This document shows positions 27,165 to 37,105 of a DNA stretch of 50,001 nt, piece by piece; position 1 is the first letter of the stretch; each line of letters starts with the position of its first letter. The position numbers and the translations under genes were made by a program. The DNA is from Streptomyces sp. NRRL WC-3618 (GTDB lineage: Bacteria; Actinomycetota; Actinomycetes; Streptomycetales; Streptomycetaceae): positions 1 to 50,001 of the forward strand of contig NZ_LGDW01000448.1 in NCBI RefSeq assembly GCF_001280005.1, in the 5' to 3' direction. The notes under the pieces are model-generated. The model had not been told where the DNA came from, did not search any database, and saw only the letters and a list, made by a program, of their open reading frames with translations.

Positions 27165-27211
27165 GGCTGCGGGGCGGATCCGTACGATACGGACCCGCCC
27201 CGCAGCCTTTT
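27165..27211. terminator. Convergent terminator between the DUF2550 and chitinase genes
   Basis: A 20-bp stem with one mismatch (27165-27184 with 27188-27207) has a 3-nt loop and four Ts after it on the plus strand. It probably serves both converging transcripts. Confidence 0.88.
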
Positions 27212-27231
27212 CTGCTCTGCCGTGCCGGTGA

Positions 27232-29061
<1,830 letters not shown>

Positions 29062-29120
29062 GCGGCGCCTCCTTGGAGGTGTGAGGGGCGCGACTGAGCC
29101 TTCGCACCCGCAGTGCCGCG

Positions 29121-29162
29121 AGAATAGGAAGGTCTGGACCACGGGTCAATAGGTCTGGACCA
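29121..29162 (-). promoter_or_regulatory. Chitinase promoter with paired 12-bp direct repeats
   Basis: On the minus strand TTGACC (29144-29149) and TATTCT (29121-29126) are 17 bp apart. Two identical repeats, TGGTCCAGACCT (29130-29141 and 29151-29162), lie 21 bp apart, one in the spacer and one just upstream of -35. This is the architecture described for the chi63 promoter, where the repeats mediate chitin induction and glucose repression; the unit also resembles the DasR site (TGGTCTAGACCA). Confidence 0.88.
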
Positions 29163-29189
29163 TTCCCGGTGCAGGCTCACTCGATTTCG

Positions 29190-29857
29190 CTAAACCCCCA
29201 ACTCCTGTGCCAGTACAGCCGCTTGGACGCGGCTGCGCAGCTCCAACTTGCTCAGCAACCGGCTGACGTGGGTCTTCACCGTTGCTTCGGCCATGTCGAG
29301 GCGGGCCGCGATGTCCGCGTTCGACAGTCCCTCGCCGAGACACGACAGCACCTCGCGCTCACGGCGGGTCAGGGCGTCCAGAACGGCGGGATCGGCCCTC
29401 GGCTCCCGCGCCGGGCCGGACGCGAACTCGGCGATCAGGCGCCGGGTGACCGCCGGGGCGATCAGGCCCTCGCCGCGCGCCACCGTCCGCACCGCCTCGA
29501 TCAGGTCCTTGGCCTCCGCGCTCTTCAGGAGGAAACCGGAAGCTCCCGCGCGCAGCGCCCCGAAGACGTACGCGTCGAGGTCGAAGGTGGTCAACACCAA
29601 GACGTCTGCGAGCTGTTCGCCACCACCTGCCGGGTCGCCGACACCCCGTCCAGGCGCGGCATCTGAACGTCCATCAGCACCAGGTCCGGCCGCAGTTCAC
29701 GGGCCAGCGCCACCGCCTGCTCACCGTCCGCCGCCTCCCCGACCACCTCGACGTCCGGCGCGCTGCCCAGGATGAGGACGATCCCGGCCCGCACGGCCGA
29801 CTGGTCCTCGGCGACGACCACCCGGATCGCGGGGGCGGCCGGCCCTGGTTGCGTCAT
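29190..29857 (-). pseudogene. Frameshifted NarL/LuxR-type response regulator (chiR-like)
   Basis: Two frames together make one response regulator. From ATG 29857 (AAGGAG upstream) the receiver reads IRVVVAEDQSAVRAG and LVLMDVQMPRLDG (phospho-acceptor Asp), then runs into a stop after NSSQTSWC near 29591. The other frame continues LADVLVLTTFDLDAYVFGALRAGASGFLLK to the LuxR helix-turn-helix LTRREREVLSCLGEG...VKTHVSRLL and stops at 29190. The frame change lies at about 29609-29617 and needs a single-base indel. The neighbouring chiC suggests ChiR, but no sensor kinase is present upstream. Sequencing error is possible. Confidence 0.85.
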
Positions 29858-30038
29858 GCGTCTTCTCCTTGGGACACGTCCCCATCCAACACGGCCCGAA
29901 CGCCGCCCGCCTGATCCCCGGGAAGGGTCTCCCACTGCATCCTTCGATGTACCGGGACTTCCTCACCGCCGACGACGCATCCGGCCCGCCTGGCCGGGAG
30001 CCTGGAAGGAGAACGGATTCCGCTGTGAGGAGCGAGTC
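29858..30038. other. Intergenic region where a sensor kinase would be expected
   Basis: These 181 bp separate the divergent regulator and membrane protein genes. I see no remnant of a histidine kinase in any frame. Confidence 0.5.
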
Positions 30039-30821
30039 GTGATCGTCGCGTTGATCATCGCCTGCGAGGTGGGCTTCTGGGTGCTGCTGGCGCTCGGCCT
30101 GGCCGTCCGCTACCTGCTCAAGTGGCGCCGCACGAGCGTGGTGCTGCTGCTGTGCGAACCGCTGCTGGAACTGGTGTTGTTCGTCGCGACGGCGATCGAC
30201 TTGAAGAACGGTGCCGAACCCGCCTGGCAACACGGCCTGGCCGCGCTCTACATCGGCTTCACGGTGGGATACGGCCACTACACGATCCGCCTGCTCGACG
30301 GCCACGCCGCCCACCGCCTGGCCGGGGGCCCGCCCCCGCCGAAACCGCCGCGCTACGGCATGGCCCGCGCCCGCCACGAGGGTGGCCTGTGGCTGCGTAC
30401 CGTCGTCATGGCGGCGGTCGCGTGCGCGCTGCTCCAGGCGGCGGCCTGGTACGTCGGCGACGGGGACATCTCGTCCCTGCGGTCCGCCCAGTTGACGGCG
30501 CTCCGGGTGGCCGGCGTCCACGGCCTGATCGCGCTGACCTACGCGATCTGGCCGAAGAAGGCGCCGGCCGGGTACGCGGAGACGTCAGCGCTCTCCGCCC
30601 GGGACCCAGAGCACGTCCCCGACCTCCTTGTTCGCGGTCCGCGCCAGGATGAACAGCAGGTCCGACAGGCGGTTGAGGTAGGTCGCGGTGAGCGGGTTCA
30701 TGACGTCCCCGTGAACCTCCAGCGCCGCCCACGTGGAGCGCTCGGCCCGGCGTACGACCGTGCACGCCTGGTGCAGGAGGGCCGCGCCGGGGGTGCCGCC
30801 GGGCAGGATGAACGAGCGTAG
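30039..30821 (+). CDS. Unknown integral membrane protein with antisense-overlapping tail
   Basis: I do not recognise the family. The product (260 residues) has about five hydrophobic segments: 1-25, 32-52, 64-86, 117-139 and 155-170, with a Pro-rich loop GGPPPPKPPRYG between the third and fourth. GTG 30039 follows GAGGAG (30027-30032) by six bases. The membrane part ends at AIWPKKAPAGYAET. The last 79 codons (30585-30821) lie wholly antisense to the adenosyltransferase gene and read as its shadow (Arg/Gln/Val-rich), so the original stop was probably lost near 30585. Confidence 0.75.
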   Translation: MIVALIIACEVGFWVLLALGLAVRYLLKWRRTSVVLLLCEPLLELVLFVATAIDLKNGAEPAWQHGLAALYIGFTVGYGHYTIRLLDGHAAHRLAGGPPPPKPPRYGMARARHEGGLWLRTVVMAAVACALLQAAAWYVGDGDISSLRSAQLTALRVAGVHGLIALTYAIWPKKAPAGYAETSALSARDPEHVPDLLVRGPRQDEQQVRQAVEVGRGERVHDVPVNLQRRPRGALGPAYDRARLVQEGRAGGAAGQDERA

Positions 30822-31157
30822 CTTCTCCAGGTCTTCGAGGAACCGGTCGCAGTCCGCCTCCAGCTTGTCGATGTACGACTGCTCGACCCGCAGCGGCGGA
30901 AACTCCGGGTTCTCGGCCACCGGAGTCGACAGGTCCGCCCCCACGTCGAACAGGTCGTTCTGCACCCGGGTCAGCACCTTGACGACCGCCACCTCCAGCC
31001 CGCCCAGCGCGACGGCGGTCCCGATCACCGCGTTCGCCTCGTTGGCGTCGGCGTACGCCGAGATCCGCAGATCGGTCTTGGCGACCCTGCTCATGTCGCC
31101 GAGGGCGGTGGTGCCCTGGTCGCCGGTCCTGGTGTAGATGCGCGTCAGATTGACCAT
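30585..31157 (-). CDS. Cob(I)alamin adenosyltransferase, PduO type
   Basis: The enzyme transfers the adenosyl group of ATP to cob(I)alamin, making the cofactor for methylmalonyl-CoA mutase and similar enzymes. The 190-residue product shows the PduO family motifs: N-terminal IYTRTGDQGTTALGD, then SFILPGG, VVRRAERSTW and the C-terminal LNRLSDLLFILAR. There is no ribosome site close to the ATG. On the minus strand TACGCT ends six bases before it, so the mRNA may be leaderless. mce and meaB lie 15-18 kb downstream in the window. Confidence 0.95.
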   Translation of the reverse strand: MVNLTRIYTRTGDQGTTALGDMSRVAKTDLRISAYADANEANAVIGTAVALGGLEVAVVKVLTRVQNDLFDVGADLSTPVAENPEFPPLRVEQSYIDKLEADCDRFLEDLEKLRSFILPGGTPGAALLHQACTVVRRAERSTWAALEVHGDVMNPLTATYLNRLSDLLFILARTANKEVGDVLWVPGGER

Positions 31158-31360
31158 GGCGCCAGCGTAGTGAGGACCTCCGACAGCCGCTCAACCAATG
31201 CGTGCGAGGGGCCGAATGAGCCACGTCGGTGTGATGTCCGCCAGATGAGACGTGACGCGCATTACTTACCGGTCACACAGCACCCTCACGACCGCTAGGG
31301 TCCGCCGAAGAGGCCCAATACACGAGGCACACGTAAACAGCGCGTCAGGGGAGTCGCACA

Positions 31361-32209
31361 GTGGCACGGAAGCTTGCCGTCATCGGAGCCGGCCTGATGG
31401 GTTCCGGCATCGCCCAGGTGTCCGCACAGGCGGGCTGGGACGTCGTACTGCGCGATGTCACCGACGAAGCACTCACTCGTGGCACCGACGGCATCAAGTC
31501 CTCGTACGACAAGTTCGTCGGCAAGGGCAAACTCGCCGCGGCCGACGCCGAGGCCGCCCTCGGACGCATCACCGCGACGACCGACCTCGACGCGGTCGCC
31601 GACGCGGACATCGTCGTCGAGGCCGTCTTCGAGAAGCTCGAGATCAAGCACGAGATCTTCCGCGCGCTCGACAAGATCACGCGCCCCGACGCCGTGCTCG
31701 CCTCCAACACCTCCGCCATCCCGATCACCAAGATCGCCGCCGTCACCGACCACCCCGAGCGGGTCGTCGGCGCGCACTTCTTCTCGCCGGTGCCGATGAT
31801 GCAGCTCTGCGAGCTGGTCCGCGGCTACAAGACGAGCGACGAAACCCTCGCCACCGCACGGGAGTTCGCCGAGTCCGTCGGCAAGACCTGCATCGTCGTC
31901 AACCGGGATGTCGCCGGCTTCGTGACGACCCGGCTGATCTCGGCGCTCGTCGTCGAGGCGGCCAAGCTGTACGAGTCCGGTGTCGCCACCGCCGAGGACA
32001 TCGACCTCGCCTGCAAGCTCGGCTTCGGGCACACGATGGGCCCGCTGGCCACCGCCGACCTCACCGGGGTCGACATCCTGCTGCACGCCGCCGACAACAT
32101 CTACACCGAGTCCCAGGACGAGAAGTTCGCTCCTCCGGAGCTGATGCGCCGGATGGTTGACGCCGGTGACATCGGCCGTAAGAGCGGGCAGGGCTTCTAC
32201 AAGTACTGA
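31361..32209 (+). CDS. 3-hydroxybutyryl-CoA dehydrogenase
   Basis: This NAD(P)-dependent enzyme interconverts acetoacetyl-CoA and 3-hydroxybutyryl-CoA. The 282-residue product has the Rossmann motif VIGAGLMGSGIAQ, ASNTSAIPITKIA, the catalytic-histidine segment GAHFFSPVPMMQLCELV, and the C-terminal dimerisation domain with GHTMGPLATADLTGVD and KSGQGFYKY. GTG 31361 follows AGGGGAG (31347-31353) by seven bases. It may act with the acetyl-CoA acetyltransferase at 47 kb in C4-CoA supply (butyrate-type or ethylmalonyl-CoA routes); that link is inferred. Confidence 0.95.
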   Translation: MARKLAVIGAGLMGSGIAQVSAQAGWDVVLRDVTDEALTRGTDGIKSSYDKFVGKGKLAAADAEAALGRITATTDLDAVADADIVVEAVFEKLEIKHEIFRALDKITRPDAVLASNTSAIPITKIAAVTDHPERVVGAHFFSPVPMMQLCELVRGYKTSDETLATAREFAESVGKTCIVVNRDVAGFVTTRLISALVVEAAKLYESGVATAEDIDLACKLGFGHTMGPLATADLTGVDILLHAADNIYTESQDEKFAPPELMRRMVDAGDIGRKSGQGFYKY

Positions 32210-32383
32210 GCAGTGCCGCACGGAGTCAACAGGTACGGAAACCGCACGAACCCCTGGGGTGTCACCCCGTGGGGTGAATTGGGTATCGGTTCGCTCACAG
32301 ACGGCAACCTGACAGCCCCTCAGGCAGTCAGAGGTTGCATCACCTACCGACGCGGAGCACGACACGCACTCACGGGAGCGCAT

Positions 32384-32707
32384 ATGTACATCAGGGGCGA
32401 CCACGCCGAGCTGGTCGTCGGGGGCCGCCTCGACGTACGCAGCGCGGCGGACGCCCGTACGGTCCTGCACACGGCCGTCGACACAGGCGTCGGCGACCTC
32501 GTGCTGGACCTGTCCGAGCTGGAGTCCTGGGACGCCACCGGGCTCGGGGTGATCATGGGAGCCCACCGGCGGTGCGGGCGGTGCGGCAGACGGCTCGTGC
32601 TGCGCGACGTACCACCGCAGATGCAGCGCCTGCTGGTGGCCACCCGGCTGCACCGGATCCTCGCGATCGAGGGTGGTATCGGGGTGGAGTCACTGCCCAG
32701 GGTGTGA
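32384..32707 (+). CDS. STAS-domain anti-sigma factor antagonist-like protein
   Basis: The 107-residue product is a single STAS domain: AELVVGGRLDVRSAADARTVLH, LVLDLSELESWDATGLGVIMGAHR and LVLRDVPPQMQRLL. In SpoIIAA-type antagonists the D-S-S-G-L-G serine is phosphorylated by a partner anti-sigma kinase; here the motif is D-A-T-G-L-G, so Thr52 is the candidate. No anti-sigma kinase or sigma factor gene is adjacent, so it is an orphan. ATG 32384 follows GGGAGCG. The upstream 174-bp gap has a GGGGTG-TCA-CCCC dyad near 32258. Confidence 0.88.
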   Translation: MYIRGDHAELVVGGRLDVRSAADARTVLHTAVDTGVGDLVLDLSELESWDATGLGVIMGAHRRCGRCGRRLVLRDVPPQMQRLLVATRLHRILAIEGGIGVESLPRV

Positions 32708-32928
32708 AACCGCACTTCCCGCACAATCCTCACGAGACTGTGACGTCTCGGACGGCGCGGTACCCCGGCCTGTCGTAGATACTGTGCGAAGGTTTAGGGT
32801 TCGGTCGCCCGCTGCCAGATATCCCACGAGCGGGCCCGGACCAGAAGCGACAGCTCAGTGTGCAGCAAGGCCGGGAGGGGCCAGGGTCCCGTCGACCCGC
32901 ACATGACGCTTTTGGGGGCTTGAACCTT

Positions 32929-35559
32929 ATGGACCCGAACAACCAGGGCTCCGAGGAGTACGGCCATGACGCCGACGGCAGTACGCCGCGTCAGCGCCCG
33001 CCTCGCGACGCCCTCACATCCGACTTCGGACAGCACACGCCCGCGCTCGCCCGCACGGTGCAGCTCGTCTCGGGCGACTACCTGCTCACCGTCAACCCGG
33101 TCGACGGCAGCGAGATAGAGGTCTGTCCACCCGGCGAACGGCCCGGCCGGCCCGTGAAGCTCACGGCGGCCGAGCGCGCCGAGATCACCCGCGCCGCAAA
33201 GCCGCACGTACCGCCCGGGCCCGCACGGCCCGAACTGCCGCTCCTGGAGCGTGACGGCGAGCGCGAACGGCTGGTCCGGCTGCTGGCCCGCGGCCGTTCC
33301 GTACGCCTCATCGGCCCGGCCGGCTCCGGCCGCACCACACTCCTCGACGCCGTCGCCGCGGACTGCGCGGACCTCGCGCCCGACGGCGTGGTCCGCCTCA
33401 CCGGCTTCCACCGCACCCAGACCGACCTCCTCTACGACCTCTTCTACGCCGTCTACAGCGCACCTCTGTACCGGCCGGAACCGGACGAACTGCGCGCCCT
33501 CGTCCGCGAGGCCGGCGCGGTCGTCGTCCTCGACGACGTGGAGTTCGGCGGCGCCGCGCTCGACGAACTCCTCGACGCGACCCCCGAGTGCGCCTTCCTG
33601 ATCAGCGCCACCCCCGACGTACCCGCCCCGTCCGCCGACTCGATGATCGAGGAACTGTTCCTCGACGGCCTCGACCGGGCCGGCGGCCTGGAACTCCTCG
33701 AGCGCTCCGTCGGCCGCGTCCTCACCGAGGAGGAGGCCAACTGGGCAGGCGACCTCTGGTTCGAGTCCGAGGGCCTGCCCCTGCGGTTCGTCCAGGCCGG
33801 CGCCCTGCTCAGGCAGCGCGACGGACTGCGCGCCCGCACTGACGCCGTCGACGCGTTCGGCGTCTTCGGGGACATTCCGGCCGACGCGCAGCCTTCCGAC
33901 ACCGACACCGGCGCCGAGGACGACGTCGTACCGCTGCCCTCGCTCGCCGAGGGTGCCGCGCCCGCGCCGCTGCTCGCGTCCCGGCTCAGCGCGTCCGCCC
34001 GGGACACCCTGCGCTTCGCCGTCGCGCTCGGCGGTGAGGTGCCTCACCAGGCCCATCTGCCCGCGCTGGTCGGCGACACCCACGCGGACGCCGCCCTCGG
34101 TGAGCTGCTCGGCTGTGCGCTGGTCTCCCCGGTCGGCTCCCACTACCGGCTCGCGGCCGGGGTACGGACCCAGCTGGAGGCCGCCGGATACGGCGAAGAC
34201 GCCCAGGACCGGGCGCTCACCGCCGCCCAGCACTACGCCTGGTGGGCCGGACACCCGTCCGTGACCCCCGAGCGGGTCTGCGCCGAGTCCGACGCCCTGC
34301 TCGCCGCCCTCGCCGTCCTGGTCCCCGAGAACACACCGCCGGCCGACGACGAGGAGACCACGGCCGTACGGCTGGCCCGCACCGCGGCGCCCGCCTTCGC
34401 GGCCGGCCTGTACTGGAGCGCCTGGGAACGCGTCCTGCTCGCCGGCGCCGAGGCCGCCCGGCTCTCCGGGGAGGTCTCGGAACAGGCCTATTTCCAGCAC
34501 GAGTTGGGCATCCTCGCCCTCTGCGGCGACGAGCTCGACCTGGCCCGTACCGAGCTGGAGGCCGCCATCGGCCTGCGCGGTGCCCTCGCCGACAAGCGCG
34601 GCATGGTCGCGGGCCGCCGCGCCCTCACCCTGGTCGCCGACCGCGCCGGCGACACCCCCGGCCTCGGCTCCGGCCCGGTCAGCGCGGCGGGCGAGGAGGT
34701 GCCGGACGCACGGTACGAGGAGTCGGCGTCGCCGCCCGGCGGTGTCCCGGCGGTCTTCGGTGCCGCCGGCCATACGCCGCCGCAGCCGTCGCCCGCCGGT
34801 TCCGCTTCGGCTTCCGGTTACGGGGCCGGTGAGTTCCCGGCGACCCTGATCTCGTCCCGGTCCGGGGGCGGCGCACACAAGGTCTCGGGCATCCAGCGTC
34901 TCGTGGGCGGCGCGCGGCGCAACATTGTGGCGGTCGGCGCGGGCGCCCTGCTCGCGGCCGTGCTCGGCACGGTGGTGACGCTGGGCGCGACCTCGAACCC
35001 GGGCGACGCGCCGTCCGACCGGGTCGGCGTCAACCCGTCGGCCAGTGCGGGCGGCGACGACGACAGTCTGGGCGCCGACAAGGCCGACGACGGCAGCGCC
35101 GGCAACGACAGCAACGGCGACACCGGTACGGCCACCAGCCGCCCGACCGACCCGGGTCCCGACGGGACGATGGGCACCTCGGACGACCCGACGCCGCCTC
35201 CGACGGGCGGCGACGAGCCGTCGGACGAGCCTACGGGGACGAAGACGCCGGGTGGCGGGGGGAGCACCGGGGGAGACGGTGGCGGCGGTACGGAGAGCCC
35301 GCGTCCGTCGGGCCATCCGACGCCGACCGGTCCCACCGACGACCCGACGACGCCTGACCCGACGCCCCCGACGCCGTCGTCCGATCCGACCACCTCGGCC
35401 CCGGCCAGCCCGGAGCCGACGCCCGATCCGACGACGCCGGCGCCTTCGACCCCGGCGACCACGACCACGGCCAGCGGACCGGCCTCCAGCCCGGTCCAGA
35501 CCGCGAGTGAGCCGGCGAGCGCCCCCGTCGACACCGACACTCCGACGCCGGTGATCTGA
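32929..35559 (+). CDS. Large membrane-anchored NTPase-like protein with Pro/Thr-rich outer tail
   Basis: The 876-residue product has an N-terminal region (1-105) with LVSGDYLLTVNPVDGSEIE, then an AAA/STAND-like ATPase. The P-loop is GPAGSGRTT (129-137), with Arg in place of the usual Lys, and Walker B is AVVVLDDVEF (197-206). A helical region (about 310-630) with Ala/Leu-rich pairs resembles sensor or TPR-like modules. One membrane segment (about 665-688, NIVAVGAGALLAAVLGTVVTLG) is followed by about 190 residues of Asp/Pro/Thr/Ser-rich, probably extracellular, sequence. I do not know the function. ATG 32929 with GGGGG upstream is the likely start; ATP hydrolysis is uncertain. Confidence 0.85.
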   Translation: MDPNNQGSEEYGHDADGSTPRQRPPRDALTSDFGQHTPALARTVQLVSGDYLLTVNPVDGSEIEVCPPGERPGRPVKLTAAERAEITRAAKPHVPPGPARPELPLLERDGERERLVRLLARGRSVRLIGPAGSGRTTLLDAVAADCADLAPDGVVRLTGFHRTQTDLLYDLFYAVYSAPLYRPEPDELRALVREAGAVVVLDDVEFGGAALDELLDATPECAFLISATPDVPAPSADSMIEELFLDGLDRAGGLELLERSVGRVLTEEEANWAGDLWFESEGLPLRFVQAGALLRQRDGLRARTDAVDAFGVFGDIPADAQPSDTDTGAEDDVVPLPSLAEGAAPAPLLASRLSASARDTLRFAVALGGEVPHQAHLPALVGDTHADAALGELLGCALVSPVGSHYRLAAGVRTQLEAAGYGEDAQDRALTAAQHYAWWAGHPSVTPERVCAESDALLAALAVLVPENTPPADDEETTAVRLARTAAPAFAAGLYWSAWERVLLAGAEAARLSGEVSEQAYFQHELGILALCGDELDLARTELEAAIGLRGALADKRGMVAGRRALTLVADRAGDTPGLGSGPVSAAGEEVPDARYEESASPPGGVPAVFGAAGHTPPQPSPAGSASASGYGAGEFPATLISSRSGGGAHKVSGIQRLVGGARRNIVAVGAGALLAAVLGTVVTLGATSNPGDAPSDRVGVNPSASAGGDDDSLGADKADDGSAGNDSNGDTGTATSRPTDPGPDGTMGTSDDPTPPPTGGDEPSDEPTGTKTPGGGGSTGGDGGGGTESPRPSGHPTPTGPTDDPTTPDPTPPTPSSDPTTSAPASPEPTPDPTTPAPSTPATTTTASGPASSPVQTASEPASAPVDTDTPTPVI

Positions 35560-35576
35560 CGGCACGACGACACGAG

Positions 35577-35614
35577 GAAGGGGGCGGGCCCGTGACAACG
35601 GACCCGCCCCCTTC
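35577..35614. terminator. Convergent terminator between the NTPase-like gene and nucS
   Basis: GAAGGGGGCGGG (35577-35588) pairs with CCCGCCCCCTTC (35603-35614). It lies between converging genes and is not followed by a T-run in either direction. Confidence 0.75.
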
Positions 35615-35659
35615 CCCGTACAGCCGACCCGCAAGTCGCCTACAAGCCGTGAACCGGCC

Positions 35660-36331
35660 TCAGAACAGCCGGAGTTTGTCGTCCTCGATGCCGCGCATCG
35701 CGTTGTAGTCCAGTACCGCGCAGCCGATGCCCCGGTCCGTGGCGAGGACGCGGGCCTGGGGCTTGATCTCCTGCGCGGCGAAGATGCCGCGCACCGGAGC
35801 GAGGTGCGGGTCGCGGTTCAACAGTTCCAGATAGCGTGTGAGTTGCTCCACGCCGTCGATCTCGCCCCGCCGCTTGATCTCCACCGCGACCGTCGCGCCG
35901 TCGGCGTCCCGGCACAGGATGTCGACCGGGCCGATGGCCGTCATGTACTCGCGGCGGATGAGGGTGTAGCCGTCGCCGAGGGTCTCGATGCGGTCGGCGA
36001 GGAGTTCCTGGAGGTGCGCTTCCACGCCGTCCTTGATCAGGCCGGGATCCACGCCCAGTTCGTGCGAGGAGTCGTGGAGAATCTCCTCCATCGTGATGAT
36101 GAGTTTCTCGCCCGCCTTGTTGATGACGGTCCAGATCCCCTCGTCGTCTCCGGACCCCTCCTTCAACGTGCAGGGCGGAGACATCCAGTTGAGAGGCTTG
36201 TAGGCGCGGTCGTCCGCGTGGATCGAGACGCTGCCGTCAGCCTTGACCAGGATGAGGCGGGGGGCCGACGGGAGATGAGCGGTGAGCCGGCCCGCGTAGT
36301 CCACGGAACAGCGCGCAATGACGAGACGCAT
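35660..36331 (-). CDS. nucS: Mismatch-specific endonuclease NucS/EndoMS
   Basis: NucS cuts both strands at mismatches and replaces MutS/MutL repair in actinobacteria. The 223-residue product has the N-terminal dimerisation/DNA-binding domain ([20 protein letters not shown]) and the C-terminal PD-(D/E)xK nuclease with Asp137 (PVDILCRD), Glu151 and Lys153 (VEIKRR), then QLTRYLELL. The last residues, DDKLRLF, match a beta-clamp-binding tail. ATG 36331 gives the family start; an in-frame TTG at 36340 is less likely. No ribosome site is seen, and TAGCGT eight bases upstream suggests a leaderless or very short leader mRNA. Confidence 0.95.
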   Translation of the reverse strand: MRLVIARCSVDYAGRLTAHLPSAPRLILVKADGSVSIHADDRAYKPLNWMSPPCTLKEGSGDDEGIWTVINKAGEKLIITMEEILHDSSHELGVDPGLIKDGVEAHLQELLADRIETLGDGYTLIRREYMTAIGPVDILCRDADGATVAVEIKRRGEIDGVEQLTRYLELLNRDPHLAPVRGIFAAQEIKPQARVLATDRGIGCAVLDYNAMRGIEDDKLRLF

Positions 36332-36340
36332 GGTCGGCAA

Positions 36341-36629
36341 CGCTACTCGACGCGCGGTGGTCCACGCGATTCGCCCACCTCACAGTGGTGAAGTGGACTC
36401 TGGTGGGCCGACGGAACATGCCAGTGGCAACTGTTCGTTGTTGGCTGATTGTGTGCCTATGAGGATGGTTCTGACCGGCCTTGTATTCGCGTTTTCCTGG
36501 TGCGGTCACGGTCCGTTGCTTACGGTGGTAAACGGGAGGTCGCGACGCGTGTACGGAGCGTGCTCGGGTCGCGGGCTCCCTTTCCCCGTCCGGCAACCCC
36601 CGTGATCCGGGGGTGCGAGAGGAGAACTC
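36341..36629. other. Intergenic region between nucS and the SCO5389-family gene
   Basis: This 289-bp divergent promoter region contains no convincing gene; the short ORFs in it lack codon bias. It is A/T-richer than its flanks around 36420-36500. Confidence 0.5.
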
Positions 36630-37022
36630 ATGTCGCTCGACGTCTCACCGGCCCTACTCGAACAGGCCGAGCGAGGCGAGGTCGACGAAGCGGAATTCGT
36701 CGACTGCGTCCGGACCTCCCTGCCCTATGCATGGGAGATGATCAGCTCCCTGGTGGCACAGCTGAAGGTGGACGGCGGAGACTTCGCCGACAACCAGACG
36801 CCCCCGCCGGACGAGCAGGCACGTGGCCAGCTGCTGCGTGCGCTGGCGAGTGACGCGATACGCGGCGCGCTGCAGCGGCACTTCGGTGTGCGGCTGGCCT
36901 TCCAGAACTGTCACCGGGTGGCGGTTTTCCCGCTGGACTCCTCGGTGGACGTCAAGCTGGCCCGCTTCACCTCGGCACGCAGTCAGTTGCTGAACCAGTC
37001 TCCGGAATTCCGGGACTGCTGA
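36630..37022 (+). CDS. SCO5389-family protein of unknown function
   Basis: The 130-residue product is soluble and mostly helical, with MSLDVSPALLEQAERGEVDEAEFVDCVRTSL-type N-terminus (given in part), SLPYAWEMISSLVAQL and a C-terminal HFGVRLAFQNCHRVAVFP. It has four cysteines in non-metal-like spacing. Position next to nucS and wording from memory of streptomycete annotation support the family name; no function is known to me. ATG 36630 follows GAGAGGAG (36617-36624) by five bases. Confidence 0.8.
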   Translation: MSLDVSPALLEQAERGEVDEAEFVDCVRTSLPYAWEMISSLVAQLKVDGGDFADNQTPPPDEQARGQLLRALASDAIRGALQRHFGVRLAFQNCHRVAVFPLDSSVDVKLARFTSARSQLLNQSPEFRDC

Positions 37023-37105
37023 CGCGGCTTGGGGCATCGCTTGCCGCTCCGTACGCGGGAGGTGTTTCTGTACGGGGCGGCAAGCTCCCTGGGCCGGCCG
37101 GGTGT

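Noticed and set aside
32794..35634. A 946-codon minus-strand frame opposite the NTPase-like gene
   Set aside because: Composition is Arg/Gly/Val shadow with no motif, and it covers the whole of a gene with good codon bias on the plus strand.
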